From: Pseudoroseicyclus_A sp041714655
Lineage (GTDB): Bacteria; Pseudomonadota; Alphaproteobacteria; Rhodobacterales; Rhodobacteraceae
DNA length: 64,000 bases
Assembly: GCF_041714655.1 (NCBI RefSeq)
Contig: NZ_CP168219.1
Location: 434,001-498,000 of the forward strand
Direction: 5' to 3'
Part shown: positions 25,112 through 33,183 of the stretch, in pieces
Position numbering within the stretch: the stretch's first letter is position 1
Layout: the number at the start of each line of letters is the position of its first letter
Notes under the pieces: generated by a model
Databases searched by the model: none
Told to the model about the DNA's origin: nothing
The model's input: only the letters and a program-made list of their open reading frames with translations
Made by a program: the position numbers and the translations under genes

Positions 25112-25603
25112 CTACTCGTTGCAGGCGCGCAGGAGCCCGGAGTTGGGGGCGGGGGCGATCACCTCGAAGTCGATGCCGTAGAGCACCTGGCCATTCGCCT
25201 GCGCCTCGATCCGCCAGATGCCGGTCTTCACCTCTTCGGGCTCCTCGAGCCGGTAGTAGAAGGCCGACAGCGCGGAGCCGGAGATCGACATGTTGAAACG
25301 CTGCTGCTCGGTGCCCGCGCCGTTGAAGGCGGGGTGGGTGACGACGACCGTGACGTTCGAGATGTCGCCGATGCCGGATTGCGCCTCGACGCCGAAGCCG
25401 ATGCCGAGCACGGCGGGGACGATCTGCGTCTCGGCGATGAAGGGCAGCGAGCTGCGCACGCGGCCGTTCGGGAAGGTAGAGGGGCAGATGGCGCCGGCAT
25501 GCCATCCCGAGATGGAATCCGACACGTAATCCTCGGCCAGGGCGGGGCCCCCGGTCATGACGGAGGCGGCGAGGAGGGCGGCAGTCAGGCGGCGGCTGGC
25601 CAT
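25112..25603 (-). CDS. Exported DUF3859-like protein
   Basis: This is a 163-residue secreted protein. A signal peptide covers residues 1-23 (ending PALA|ED). The mature part is beta-rich, with GFGVEAQSGIGDISNVTVVVTHPAFN and IWRIEAQANGQVLYGIDFEVI, resembling the DUF3859 family seen in Rhodobacterales. I chose ATG 25603; the longer frame to 25717 adds Arg/Pro-rich sequence before a clear signal peptide. Its stop abuts the end of the RNase T2 gene, so the two are convergent with no spacer. Function unknown. Confidence 0.78.
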   Translation of the reverse strand: MASRRLTAALLAASVMTGGPALAEDYVSDSISGWHAGAICPSTFPNGRVRSSLPFIAETQIVPAVLGIGFGVEAQSGIGDISNVTVVVTHPAFNGAGTEQQRFNMSISGSALSAFYYRLEEPEEVKTGIWRIEAQANGQVLYGIDFEVIAPAPNSGLLRACNE

Positions 25604-25765
25604 GGGCAATCCTTCACGAAATGTTGTCGCGAGAATCGGGCCTGCCGGCGCCCGGGTCAAGGCGCTTTGGCGCTGGGCGCCCGGCGGACGGCCCGCGGGG
25701 CGACTGTAGAAGCGCATCAGGGGCAGGGTCGGAGGCGAGCCTGGGGGCGGCTCGCCTCCTTATAC

Positions 25766-25798
25766 TGCCTCCCGACCGTTGGCCGGGGCCGGGAGGCA
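25766..25798 (-). terminator. Hairpin downstream of pckA
   Basis: TGCCTCCCG and CGGGAGGCA form a 9-bp stem with a 15-nt loop, 16 bp beyond the pckA stop. There is no T-run, so termination is likely but not proven. Confidence 0.45.
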
Positions 25799-25813
25799 AT
25801 GCGGGGGCGGGGC

Positions 25814-27412
25814 TCAGCCGATGGCGGCGGCCTTCACGTCCTCGTCGATGAAGGGCACGTATTGCCCGAAGTTCTCGGCGAACATCTCGACGAGGCGCGC
25901 GGCCTGGGCGTCATAGGCCGCCGGCTCCGCCCAGGTGCGGCGCGGGTCGAGCAGCGCGGCATCGACGCCGGGCACCGAGACCGGCACCTCGAAGCCGAAG
26001 TTCGGGTCCTTGCGGAAGATCCCCTCGTTCAGCGAGCCGTCGAGCGCGGCGGCGAGCAGCGTGCGCGTCGCCTTGATGGGCATCCGCTTGCCCGTGCCAT
26101 AGGCGCCGCCGGTCCAGCCGGTGTTCACCAGCCAGCAGGTGGCGCCGTGGCGGGCGATCTTCTCCTGCAGGAGCTTGCCGTAGACCTCCGGCCGGCGCGG
26201 CATGAAGGGCGCGCCGAAGCAGGTGGAGAAGGTGGGCGAGGGCTCCGAGACGCCGACCTCGGTGCCGGCGACCTTCGAGGTGAAGCCGGAGAGGAAGTGA
26301 TACATCGCCTGCGCCGGCGTCAGCCGCGCGATGGGCGGCAGCACGCCGAAGGCATCGCAGGTGAGCATGACGACGTTCTTCGGGTGCCCGCCGAGCGCCG
26401 TGTCGGAGGCGTTGGAGATCGCCTCCAGCGGATAGGCACAGCGCATGTTCGCGGTGATCGAGTCATCCTCGAAGTCGAGCTCGAGCGTCTCGGGGTCGTA
26501 GACCATGTTCTCGATCACGGTGCCGAAGCGGCTGGTGGTGCCGTAGATCTCGGGCTCCGCGACGGGCGAGAGGCTGATGGTCTTGGCGTAGCAGCCGCCC
26601 TCGAAATTGAAGGTGCCCTTCTCCGACCAGCCGTGCTCGTCATCGCCGATGAGCACGCGGCTGGGCTCGGCGGAGAGCGTCGTCTTGCCGGTGCCCGAGA
26701 GGCCGAAGAAGACGGCGGTATCCACCGGATTGCCGGGGGCGTGGTTGGCCGAGCAATGCATCGGCATGATGCCCTTCTCCGGCAGGAGGTAGTTGAGCAG
26801 CGTGAAGACGCTCTTTTTGTTCTCGCCGGAATATTCCGTGCCGGCGATGAGGATCATCTTCTCGTCGAGGTTGAGCGCGATCACCGTCTCGGAGCGGCAG
26901 CCGTGCTTCGCCGGATCGGCCTTGAAGCTCGGCAGGTTGATGATCGTGTACTCGGGCACGAAGCTGTCCAGCTCCTCCCGCGCCGGGCGGCGGAGGAGGT
27001 GGCGGATGAAGAGCCCGTGCCAGGCGAGCTCGGTCACCACGCGCACGTCCAGCCGGTGGGCCGGATCGGCGCCGGCGTAGAGATCCTGCACGAAGGCCTC
27101 GCGGCCCTTCGCATGGGCCAGCATGTCGGCCTTGAGCGCGGCGAAGCTCTCGGGGCTCATGGGGGCGTTGTTGTCCCACCAGATCGTGTCTTCGGTCGTG
27201 GGGGTGCGGACGACGAACTTGTCCTTCGGGCTGCGGCCGGTGTGCTTGCCGGTGGTCACCAGAAGCGTGCCGCCCTTGCCGAGCTTGCCTTCGCCGCGGG
27301 TGAGCGCGGCTTCCAGAAGGCCTTCCTCGAGGAGGTTGTAGTGAACCTCGGCCAGCCCCTCGATGCCCTGACGCGCCAGCGTCATCTCAGGGTTCACCCT
27401 GCCATGATCCAT
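25814..27412 (-). CDS. pckA: Phosphoenolpyruvate carboxykinase (ATP)
   Basis: This enzyme converts oxaloacetate and ATP to phosphoenolpyruvate, the entry step of gluconeogenesis from TCA intermediates. The protein has 532 residues; ATG 27412 follows GAGGAGGAA. Kinase motifs include FFGLSGTGKTTLSA (P-loop) and LIGDDEHGWSEKG (kinase-2 region), with the conserved HTGRSPKDKFVV near the N-terminus and GTGKRMPIKATRTLL near the C-terminus. It is divergent from chvI; in rhizobia pckA neighbours and responds to this system. Repeated GTTAGCG sites lie in the shared promoter region. Confidence 0.97.
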   Translation of the reverse strand: MDHGRVNPEMTLARQGIEGLAEVHYNLLEEGLLEAALTRGEGKLGKGGTLLVTTGKHTGRSPKDKFVVRTPTTEDTIWWDNNAPMSPESFAALKADMLAHAKGREAFVQDLYAGADPAHRLDVRVVTELAWHGLFIRHLLRRPAREELDSFVPEYTIINLPSFKADPAKHGCRSETVIALNLDEKMILIAGTEYSGENKKSVFTLLNYLLPEKGIMPMHCSANHAPGNPVDTAVFFGLSGTGKTTLSAEPSRVLIGDDEHGWSEKGTFNFEGGCYAKTISLSPVAEPEIYGTTSRFGTVIENMVYDPETLELDFEDDSITANMRCAYPLEAISNASDTALGGHPKNVVMLTCDAFGVLPPIARLTPAQAMYHFLSGFTSKVAGTEVGVSEPSPTFSTCFGAPFMPRRPEVYGKLLQEKIARHGATCWLVNTGWTGGAYGTGKRMPIKATRTLLAAALDGSLNEGIFRKDPNFGFEVPVSVPGVDAALLDPRRTWAEPAAYDAQAARLVEMFAENFGQYVPFIDEDVKAAAIG

Positions 27413-27777
27413 TGTTTCCTCCTCAGCGGACGGGCCGGGCATACAGCGTTCAGCCCCTGTCAAAGCGGGTCATAGCACCCGTGCGCTTTGACCAGCCACC
27501 CTGATTTTTCCCTGTTAGCGCAACCATTTGCATGTTAGCGCCAGCGGGATTTTTCCGTTAGCGCCATCATGGGCAGACCGTCGCCGAGGGCGCGGCGGGC
27601 TGGTGTCGCCGCCGCGGCCGGTGTGAGGCATTTTAGCCATTGCTCAGGGAATTTCGCCCCAATTGGGGCATGATGCCCAGGGCGATTCGCAGATTTACGT
27701 TGATTCGTCTCGGCGAACCGGGGGATAGGTTGTGAAAATCGAGGCAAAAACATAACCGAGCAGCAAGGATTAGCGCG
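27413..27777. other. Divergent pckA/chvI promoter region
   Basis: This 365-bp spacer serves both pckA (-) and chvI (+). It contains three GTTAGCG sites (27514-27563), AT-rich stretches around 27510-27560, and no gene. I could not pick out a confident -35/-10 pair for either direction. Confidence 0.6.
27514..27563. promoter_or_regulatory. Three direct GTTAGCG repeats between pckA and chvI
   Basis: GTTAGCG occurs at 27514-27520, 27534-27540 and 27557-27563, all in the same orientation. Centre spacings are 20 and 23 bp, about two helical turns. The first two are extended as TGTTAGCGC. They lie about 100-150 bp upstream of pckA. Direct repeats on one DNA face suit an OmpR-type regulator such as ChvI, or half-sites of a LacI-type regulator. 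Which regulator binds is inference. Confidence 0.5.
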
Positions 27778-28479
27778 ATGTCCAAGATCGCATTGGTGGA
27801 TGACGACCGGAACATCCTGACCTCTGTCGCCATGACGCTCGAGGCCGAAGGGTTCGAGGTCGACACCTACAACGACGGGCAGACGGCGCTCGACGCCTTC
27901 TCCAAACGTCTGCCGGACATGGCCGTTCTCGACATCAAGATGCCGCGGATGGACGGGATGGACCTCCTGCAGCGGCTTCGCCAAAAAAGCTCGATGCCGG
28001 TGATCTTCCTCACCTCGAAGGACGACGAGATCGACGAGGTGCTGGGCCTGCGCATGGGCGCCGACGATTACGTCAAGAAGCCCTTCAGCCAGCGCCTCCT
28101 GGTCGAGCGCATCCGCGCGCTCCTCCGCCGGCAGGAGGCCGTGGCCGGCGACATCGGCCCGACCACCGAAGAGACCAAGGTCATGGTTCGCGGCCATCTG
28201 ACGATGGATCCCCTGCGCCACGCGGTGAAGTGGAAGGGCAATGACGTCTCGCTGACGGTCACCGAATTCCTGCTCCTTCAGGCGCTCGCGCAGCGGCCCG
28301 GCTTCGTGAAGAGCCGCGACCAGCTGATGGACGTGGCCTATGACGACCAGGTCTATGTCGACGACCGCACCATCGACAGCCACATCAAGCGGCTCCGCAA
28401 GAAGATGCGCCAGGCCGACGATGATTTCGCCGCGATCGAGACGCTCTACGGCATCGGATACCGCTACAACGAAGAGTAG
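27778..28479 (+). CDS. chvI: Two-component response regulator ChvI
   Basis: This OmpR-type response regulator pairs with the ChvG (ExoS) sensor and controls envelope, acid and host-interaction genes in alphaproteobacteria. The 233-residue protein has a receiver domain at 1-115 with the acidic pocket at Asp8-Asp10, the phospho-acceptor Asp52 (AVLDIKMP), Thr79 and Lys101. A winged-helix DNA-binding domain occupies about 135-230 (VTEFLLLQALAQRPG, DRTIDSHIKRLRKKM, GIGYRYNEE). It is the first gene of the chvI-chvG-hprK-rapZ-EIIA-HPr run, with chvG starting 10 bp downstream. Confidence 0.96.
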   Translation: MSKIALVDDDRNILTSVAMTLEAEGFEVDTYNDGQTALDAFSKRLPDMAVLDIKMPRMDGMDLLQRLRQKSSMPVIFLTSKDDEIDEVLGLRMGADDYVKKPFSQRLLVERIRALLRRQEAVAGDIGPTTEETKVMVRGHLTMDPLRHAVKWKGNDVSLTVTEFLLLQALAQRPGFVKSRDQLMDVAYDDQVYVDDRTIDSHIKRLRKKMRQADDDFAAIETLYGIGYRYNEE

Positions 28480-28489
28480 GGGCCCCGCG

Positions 28490-30217
28490 ATGACCAGCGC
28501 GCCGAAGATCGATGTCCGCGATCTCGGCTCGGTCCGCCGTGCCGCAGAGATGACGGCGCGCAAGCGGGCCGAGCGCAATGTCATTCTGCTCGGCGACGAC
28601 TGGGTCGACCCCGAGGGCGGCGAGCGCGAGATGCAGGAATGGCGGAGCCGCCGGCGCGGCGGCATCCGCCTGCGCCATTCGCCGCTCGCCCGGAAGATCA
28701 TCACCTTCAACCTCGTGGCGCTGATCCTGCTCGTGACGGGGATGCTCTATTTCGCGCCCTCCCGCGACAACCTCGCCTTTCAGCGCGCCTCCGGCCTCGT
28801 CGCCGAGGCTGAGCTGATCGCCGATGCCGTCGAGATCGGGCTCGGCGGCGCTGTCGGGCCGCTCGATCCCACCCCGCTTCTGGATCGGCTCGACCTCCGC
28901 CGCGGCGTGACCGTCTGGGTCTTCGACGAGACCGGCGCCGTCATCGGCCGGGCCGAGGCCGGCGAGGCGGGCGAGGTGGCGGGGCTCGATTACGGCGGCG
29001 GCGGCACGCTCATCACCAACGCGCTCTCCACGGGCTGGGAGGCGGTGGCGCGGCTTCTGACCGGCGCCTCCGAGGCGCCCGCCCCGCAGGAGGTGCCGAC
29101 GGCGCTCGTCACCCAAGCGCTGGGCGGGCAGAGCGCGGTGGCCGATCTGCGCGACAGCGACGGTAACACGATCTTCGCGGTGGCGACGCCGATCACGGCC
29201 GCGGGCGCCCCCGTCGGCGCCATCGGCGTCACCTCCGCCCCCGGCGAGATCGACGCGCTCCTGCGGATCGAGCGCGAGCGGGTGCTGCAGATGTTCGTCG
29301 TCGGCATCATCGTCTCGATCGCGCTCAGCCTCGTCCTCGCCTCGACCATCGCCAACCCGCTGGCCGAGCTGGCGGCGGCCGCCGAGATCGGCCGCGACAA
29401 GAACGCCCGCAAGATGGCGCCCAGCCGCGTGCGCATTCCCGACCTCTCGGCCCGGCCCGACGAGATCGGCCGCCTCTCCGCCGCGCTCCGCGGCATGGTG
29501 GCGGCGCTCTACGACCGGATCGAGGGCAACGAGCAGTTCGCCGCCGACGTCGCGCACGAGATCAAGAACCCGCTCGCCTCGATGCGCTCCGCGCTCGGCT
29601 CGATGCGCATGGTCAAGCGCGAGGATCAGCGCGAGAAGCTGCTGGAGGTCATGGAGCACGACGTCCGCCGGCTCGACCGGCTGGTCAGCGACATTTCCAA
29701 CGCCTCGCGGCTCGACGCCGAATTGGTGAAGGAGGAGGAAGAGACCTTCGACCTCCTCAAGATGGTGGCCAATATCAACGACTTCCTCGGCGACGACGCG
29801 CGGCGGAGGGGCATCGACTACATCACCGACCTGCCGCCCGGGCCGGTCATGATCTCCGGCCTCGAGGGGCGGCTCGCGCAGGTCTTCGTCAACATCATCA
29901 CCAATGCGATCTCCTTCTGCGAGGAGGGCGACGCCATCCGCGTCTGGGCCCGCAAGCGCGAGAATCGCGTGCTGGTGGTGGTGGAGGATACCGGCCCCGG
30001 CATCCCCGACGAGGCGCTGACGAAGATCTTCCAGCGCTTCTATTCCGAACGGCCGGAGGCGCAGTTCGGCAACAATTCCGGGCTCGGCCTCGCCATCTCG
30101 AAGCAGATCGTCGAGGCGCATGGCGGCGTCATCTGGGCGGAGAACATCCGCCCCACCGACACCGATCCCACCTCCGAGGCTCTCGGCGCCCGCTTCGTCG
30201 TCGGCCTGCCGGTCTGA
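28490..30217 (+). CDS. chvG: Sensor histidine kinase ChvG (ExoS)
   Basis: This is an inner-membrane sensor kinase of 575 residues. A 68-residue Arg-rich cytoplasmic lead precedes TM1 (about 70-88); a periplasmic domain spans about 89-270; TM2 lies near 265-290. HAMP follows, then the H-box VAHEIKNPLASMRSALGSM with phospho-acceptor His356. The ATPase domain has the N-box NIITNAISFCEEG, DTGPGIPDE, and GLGLAISKQIVEAHGG. In this family a periplasmic repressor (ExoR) controls activity, but none is encoded in the window. The gene ends 3 bp before hprK, so the kinase and PTS genes share a transcript. Confidence 0.96.
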   Translation: MTSAPKIDVRDLGSVRRAAEMTARKRAERNVILLGDDWVDPEGGEREMQEWRSRRRGGIRLRHSPLARKIITFNLVALILLVTGMLYFAPSRDNLAFQRASGLVAEAELIADAVEIGLGGAVGPLDPTPLLDRLDLRRGVTVWVFDETGAVIGRAEAGEAGEVAGLDYGGGGTLITNALSTGWEAVARLLTGASEAPAPQEVPTALVTQALGGQSAVADLRDSDGNTIFAVATPITAAGAPVGAIGVTSAPGEIDALLRIERERVLQMFVVGIIVSIALSLVLASTIANPLAELAAAAEIGRDKNARKMAPSRVRIPDLSARPDEIGRLSAALRGMVAALYDRIEGNEQFAADVAHEIKNPLASMRSALGSMRMVKREDQREKLLEVMEHDVRRLDRLVSDISNASRLDAELVKEEEETFDLLKMVANINDFLGDDARRRGIDYITDLPPGPVMISGLEGRLAQVFVNIITNAISFCEEGDAIRVWARKRENRVLVVVEDTGPGIPDEALTKIFQRFYSERPEAQFGNNSGLGLAISKQIVEAHGGVIWAENIRPTDTDPTSEALGARFVVGLPV

Positions 30218-30220
30218 CCC

Positions 30221-30637
30221 GTGGACGAGGTGCTCCATGCCTCCACCGTCGCGGTGGAGGGGCGGGGCCTTCTGATCCTCGGGCCTTCGGGCAGCGGCAA
30301 ATCCTCCCTCGCGCTTGAGCTGATGGCCTATGGCGCCGAGCTGGTGGCGGATGACCGCACCATCGTCACGGGGGAGGAGAGCGCGCTCTTCGCGGCCGCC
30401 CCCGCCGCCATCGCCGGGATGATCGAGGCGCGGCACATCGGCCTCCTCAATGCCCCGGCGCGGCCCCGGGCCCGCCTTTTCGCCGCCATCGACCTCGGGC
30501 AGGTTGAGGAGCAGCGTTTGCCGCCCCGCAGAAAATTGACCCTGCTCGGTTGCGATCTGCCCTTGCTTCACAAGCCCGTAACGGGCCATTTTGCAGCTGC
30601 AACATGGGCCTATATGAAGGCAGGACGGAGATCCTGA
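30221..30637 (+). CDS. hprK: Short HPr kinase/phosphatase (alphaproteobacterial form)
   Basis: HprK phosphorylates HPr on its regulatory serine. This copy has only 138 residues and lacks the N-terminal domain of the roughly 310-residue firmicute enzymes, as is usual in alphaproteobacteria. The P-loop GPSGSGKS lies at residues 21-28, followed by AYGAELVADDRTIV, the conserved catalytic acidic region. The start is GTG 30221, 3 bp after chvG. Its substrate HPr, with a recognisable serine, is encoded three genes downstream. This supports a regulatory PTS in which sugar-specific EII components are absent from the window. Confidence 0.92.
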   Translation: MDEVLHASTVAVEGRGLLILGPSGSGKSSLALELMAYGAELVADDRTIVTGEESALFAAAPAAIAGMIEARHIGLLNAPARPRARLFAAIDLGQVEEQRLPPRRKLTLLGCDLPLLHKPVTGHFAAATWAYMKAGRRS

Positions 30638-30640
30638 GAG

Positions 30641-31558
30641 ATGAAAGACGCCGCGCCCCGCACGGAGGACGGCAGACAGCGCCTCGTCCTGGTGACCGGC
30701 CCTTCCGGGGCCGGCCGATCCACGGCGGTTCATGCGCTGGAAGACCTCGGCTTCGAGGCGATCGACAATCTGCCGCTCTCCCTTCTGCCCCGTCTGATCG
30801 ACGGGCCGCCGCTTTCGCGGCCGATCGCGCTTGGGCTCGACGTGCGCAACCGGGATTTCGGGATCGAGGCGCTGATCGAATCGATCGATCGGCTCGCGGC
30901 GCGGCCTGATATCGCCGAGGAGCTGCTCTATATCGACGCCGACGAGGACACGCTCGTCCGCCGCTATTCCGAGACCCGCCGCCGCCACCCGCTGACCGAC
31001 GACGGCCCGCTCTACGGCATCCGCCGCGAGCGCGAGCTCCTGGTGCCGATCCGCGCCCGCGCCGATGTGCTGATCGACACCGGCGGGCTCAGCCCCCATG
31101 ACCTCCGCGCCGAGATCGAGGGCTTCTATGCGCCGCCCGAGGGCAAGCTGCTGACCGTCGAGCTGCAGAGCTTTTCCTACAAGCGCGGGCTGCCGCGCGG
31201 GCTCGACTTCGTCTTCGACTGCCGGTTCCTGCGCAACCCGCACTGGGAGCCGGCGCTGCGCGACCGCGACGGGCGCGACCCGGCGGTGGTGGATCACGTC
31301 ACGGCCGATCCGCTCTTTGAGCCTTTCTTCACCAACCTGTGCGATCTCTTCGCCCTGATCCTCCCCGCCGCCCGCGCGGAGGGAAAGACCCACCTGGCCA
31401 TCGGTTTCGGTTGTACCGGGGGGCAACACCGCTCCGTCGCGCTTGCTGAACGGTTGGCAAATGCCCTTGCAGCGGGGGGATGGCAGGTGTCTAAACGGCA
31501 CAGGGAGCTGGAACGCAGGGCGGAGGCCGAACTCGCGGGGCGGGGTGAAGGCAGGTGA
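30641..31558 (+). CDS. rapZ: RNase adapter protein RapZ
   Basis: This is a P-loop protein of the YvcJ/RapZ family. In enterobacteria it guides RNase E to the small RNA GlmZ; the role in alphaproteobacteria is less clear. The 305-residue protein has the nucleotide-binding motif GPSGAGRST at residues 20-28, then FEAIDNLPLSLLPRLI, and the C-terminal SFSYKRGLPRGLDFVFDCRFLRNPHW and IGFGCTGGQHRSVALAERL family blocks. The last part holds conserved Cys/His residues. It starts 3 bp after hprK. Confidence 0.94.
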   Translation: MKDAAPRTEDGRQRLVLVTGPSGAGRSTAVHALEDLGFEAIDNLPLSLLPRLIDGPPLSRPIALGLDVRNRDFGIEALIESIDRLAARPDIAEELLYIDADEDTLVRRYSETRRRHPLTDDGPLYGIRRERELLVPIRARADVLIDTGGLSPHDLRAEIEGFYAPPEGKLLTVELQSFSYKRGLPRGLDFVFDCRFLRNPHWEPALRDRDGRDPAVVDHVTADPLFEPFFTNLCDLFALILPAARAEGKTHLAIGFGCTGGQHRSVALAERLANALAAGGWQVSKRHRELERRAEAELAGRGEGR

Positions 31559-31562
31559 AACC

Positions 31563-31982
31563 GTGATCGGTATCGTCATTGTTGCCCATGGCGGGCTGGC
31601 CAAGGAATATCTCGGCGCGGTCGAGCATGTTGTCGGCCGTCAGGACGGGATGCGCGCCATCTCCATCGGCCCCGACGACGATCGTGCCGCCAAGGAGTTC
31701 GAGATCTGCGAGGCCGCCAATGCCGTGGACACCGGCGAAGGCGTCGTGCTCGTGACCGACATGTTCGGCGGCTCGCCCTCCAACCTCTCGCTGCGCGCCT
31801 GCGCCCTCAGCAGCCGGCGCATCCTTTACGGCGCCAACCTGCCCATGCTCATCAAGCTCGCCCGCTCGCGGCATCTGAGCGTGTCGGAAGCCACCGACAA
31901 GGCGCTGGCCGCGGCCCGCAAGTACATGGATTACCATGTGGCGGTGCAGGAGCCGCAGGTCGCGCGCTGGGGCACCTCGTGA
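31563..31982 (+). CDS. PTS EIIA component, mannose-family (ManX-like)
   Basis: This is a single-domain EIIA of the fructose/mannose type, 139 residues, with the phospho-acceptor His9 in IGIVIVAHGGLA and the VLVTDMFGGSPSN loop. With HPr and HprK it forms the incomplete PTS that alphaproteobacteria use for regulation, not sugar import. I chose GTG 31563, just after the rapZ stop; an in-frame GTG six codons upstream is also possible. The stop overlaps the HPr start as GTGA. Confidence 0.92.
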   Translation: MIGIVIVAHGGLAKEYLGAVEHVVGRQDGMRAISIGPDDDRAAKEFEICEAANAVDTGEGVVLVTDMFGGSPSNLSLRACALSSRRILYGANLPMLIKLARSRHLSVSEATDKALAAARKYMDYHVAVQEPQVARWGTS

Positions 31983-32260
31983 GCGGATCCCCGACGCGGC
32001 GCAGCCTGAAGATCGTGAACATCAAGGGCCTGCATGCGCGGGCCTCCGCCAAGCTCGCCGACCTCGTTGAGCGGTTCGACGCCGAGGCCGAGGTGTCTCG
32101 TGACGGTATGACCGCGGCGGGCGACTCCATCATGGGGCTTTTGATGTTGGCAGCGTCAAAGGGAACGACTATTGAAGTCGAGACGACGGGAAATGAGGCA
32201 GAGGCCTTGGCCGATGCCATAGCCGAGCTGGTTGCGGACAAGTTCGGCGAAGGGGACTGA
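31979..32260 (+). CDS. HPr phosphocarrier protein
   Basis: This is the PTS phosphocarrier, 93 residues, starting at GTG 31979 in overlap with the EIIA stop. The active-site histidine is His19 (NIKGLHARAS), and the regulatory serine targeted by HprK is Ser50 (AAGDSIMGLLML). A slightly extended N-terminus (MSGSPTRRS) precedes the domain. Its phosphorylation state probably links carbon and nitrogen status to the ChvG/ChvI operon's targets, which is inference from neighbourhood. Confidence 0.94.
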   Translation: MSGSPTRRSLKIVNIKGLHARASAKLADLVERFDAEAEVSRDGMTAAGDSIMGLLMLAASKGTTIEVETTGNEAEALADAIAELVADKFGEGD

Positions 32261-32282
32261 CCCCGTCAAGGAGGGGGCCGCG

Positions 32283-33179
32283 GTGACCGATCTCAGCAAT
32301 CGCAAGCTTCGGGCGATCGGGCCTGTCGCGCCGCCGCAAGAGCGGGCGCCGCGCGTCTACGACCGCGCCTCCCTGACCTATTCCGAGACCTTCGACAGCG
32401 CCTTCAAGCGCAATGCCATCAAGACCATCGAATGGATGACCGGCAAGATCGAGATCCTGCGCCGCGTCCGCCGGTTCGAGAAGCTGGGCGCCACGCCCGG
32501 CGCCGCCTTCTGGACGGCCTCCATGAAGGTCATGGGCATCGAGATCCAGACCCCGCAGGTCGAGATCGACAGGATCCCCAAGACCGGCCCCGTCGTCTTC
32601 GTGGCCAATCACCCGCACGGGCTGGTGGACGGCATGGTGCTGGCCGACATCTTCAGCCGCGTGCGCGAGGATTACCGCATCCTGTCGCGCTCGATCCTGA
32701 CCGGGCTCGACGAGAGCGCGTCGAAGTTCATGATTCCGGTGCCCTTCCCGCATGAGCCGGACAGCCAGAAGAAGATGGTCGCCATGCGCGCCGAGGCGAT
32801 GGAGCATCTCTCCGCCGGCGGGCTGGTGGCGCTCTTCCCCTCCGGCGTCGTCGCCTCGGCCGACACGCCCTTCGGCCCGCCGATCGAGGCGGAGTGGAAC
32901 GTCTTCACCGCGAAGATGATCCGCCGCTCGGGCGCCACCGTGGTGCCCTGCTACTTCCCCGGCCACAATTCGCGCTGGTATCAGCTCGCGAATGCCATCT
33001 CGCCGACGCTGCGCCAGGGGCTTCTGATCCACGAGATCGTCCACAGCTTCGACAAACCGCAGCGCCCGGTGATCGGCGAGCCGATCTCGCCCGAGGAATG
33101 CGAGCGCCGCGCGCAGGATCCGCGTGGCTTCATGACCTGGCTGCGGGCGAAGACGCTCTCGCTCGGCGAGACGCTCTGA
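32283..33179 (+). CDS. Lysophospholipid acyltransferase family protein
   Basis: This is a PlsC-like 1-acylglycerol-3-phosphate or related acyltransferase of 298 residues. The catalytic block reads VANHPHGLVDG, so His and Asp are separated by five residues where the canonical HX4D has four. I recall NHPTGIADG-type proteins with the same spacing, so it is a known variant. Block III-like LFPSGVVAS and a later VVPCYFPGHNSRWY segment fit the fold. GTG 32283 follows AAGGAGGG with about 8 nt spacing. It ends the chvI operon; a link to envelope lipid remodelling under ChvG/ChvI is inferred. Confidence 0.85.
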   Translation: MTDLSNRKLRAIGPVAPPQERAPRVYDRASLTYSETFDSAFKRNAIKTIEWMTGKIEILRRVRRFEKLGATPGAAFWTASMKVMGIEIQTPQVEIDRIPKTGPVVFVANHPHGLVDGMVLADIFSRVREDYRILSRSILTGLDESASKFMIPVPFPHEPDSQKKMVAMRAEAMEHLSAGGLVALFPSGVVASADTPFGPPIEAEWNVFTAKMIRRSGATVVPCYFPGHNSRWYQLANAISPTLRQGLLIHEIVHSFDKPQRPVIGEPISPEECERRAQDPRGFMTWLRAKTLSLGETL

Positions 33180-33183
33180 CCGC

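Noticed and set aside
28385..31603. A 1072-codon minus-strand open frame opposite chvG, hprK and rapZ
   Set aside because: It mirrors three well-supported plus-strand genes; the composition is the Gly/Arg/Asp-rich pattern of antisense frames in 70% GC DNA, and it has no recognisable domain.
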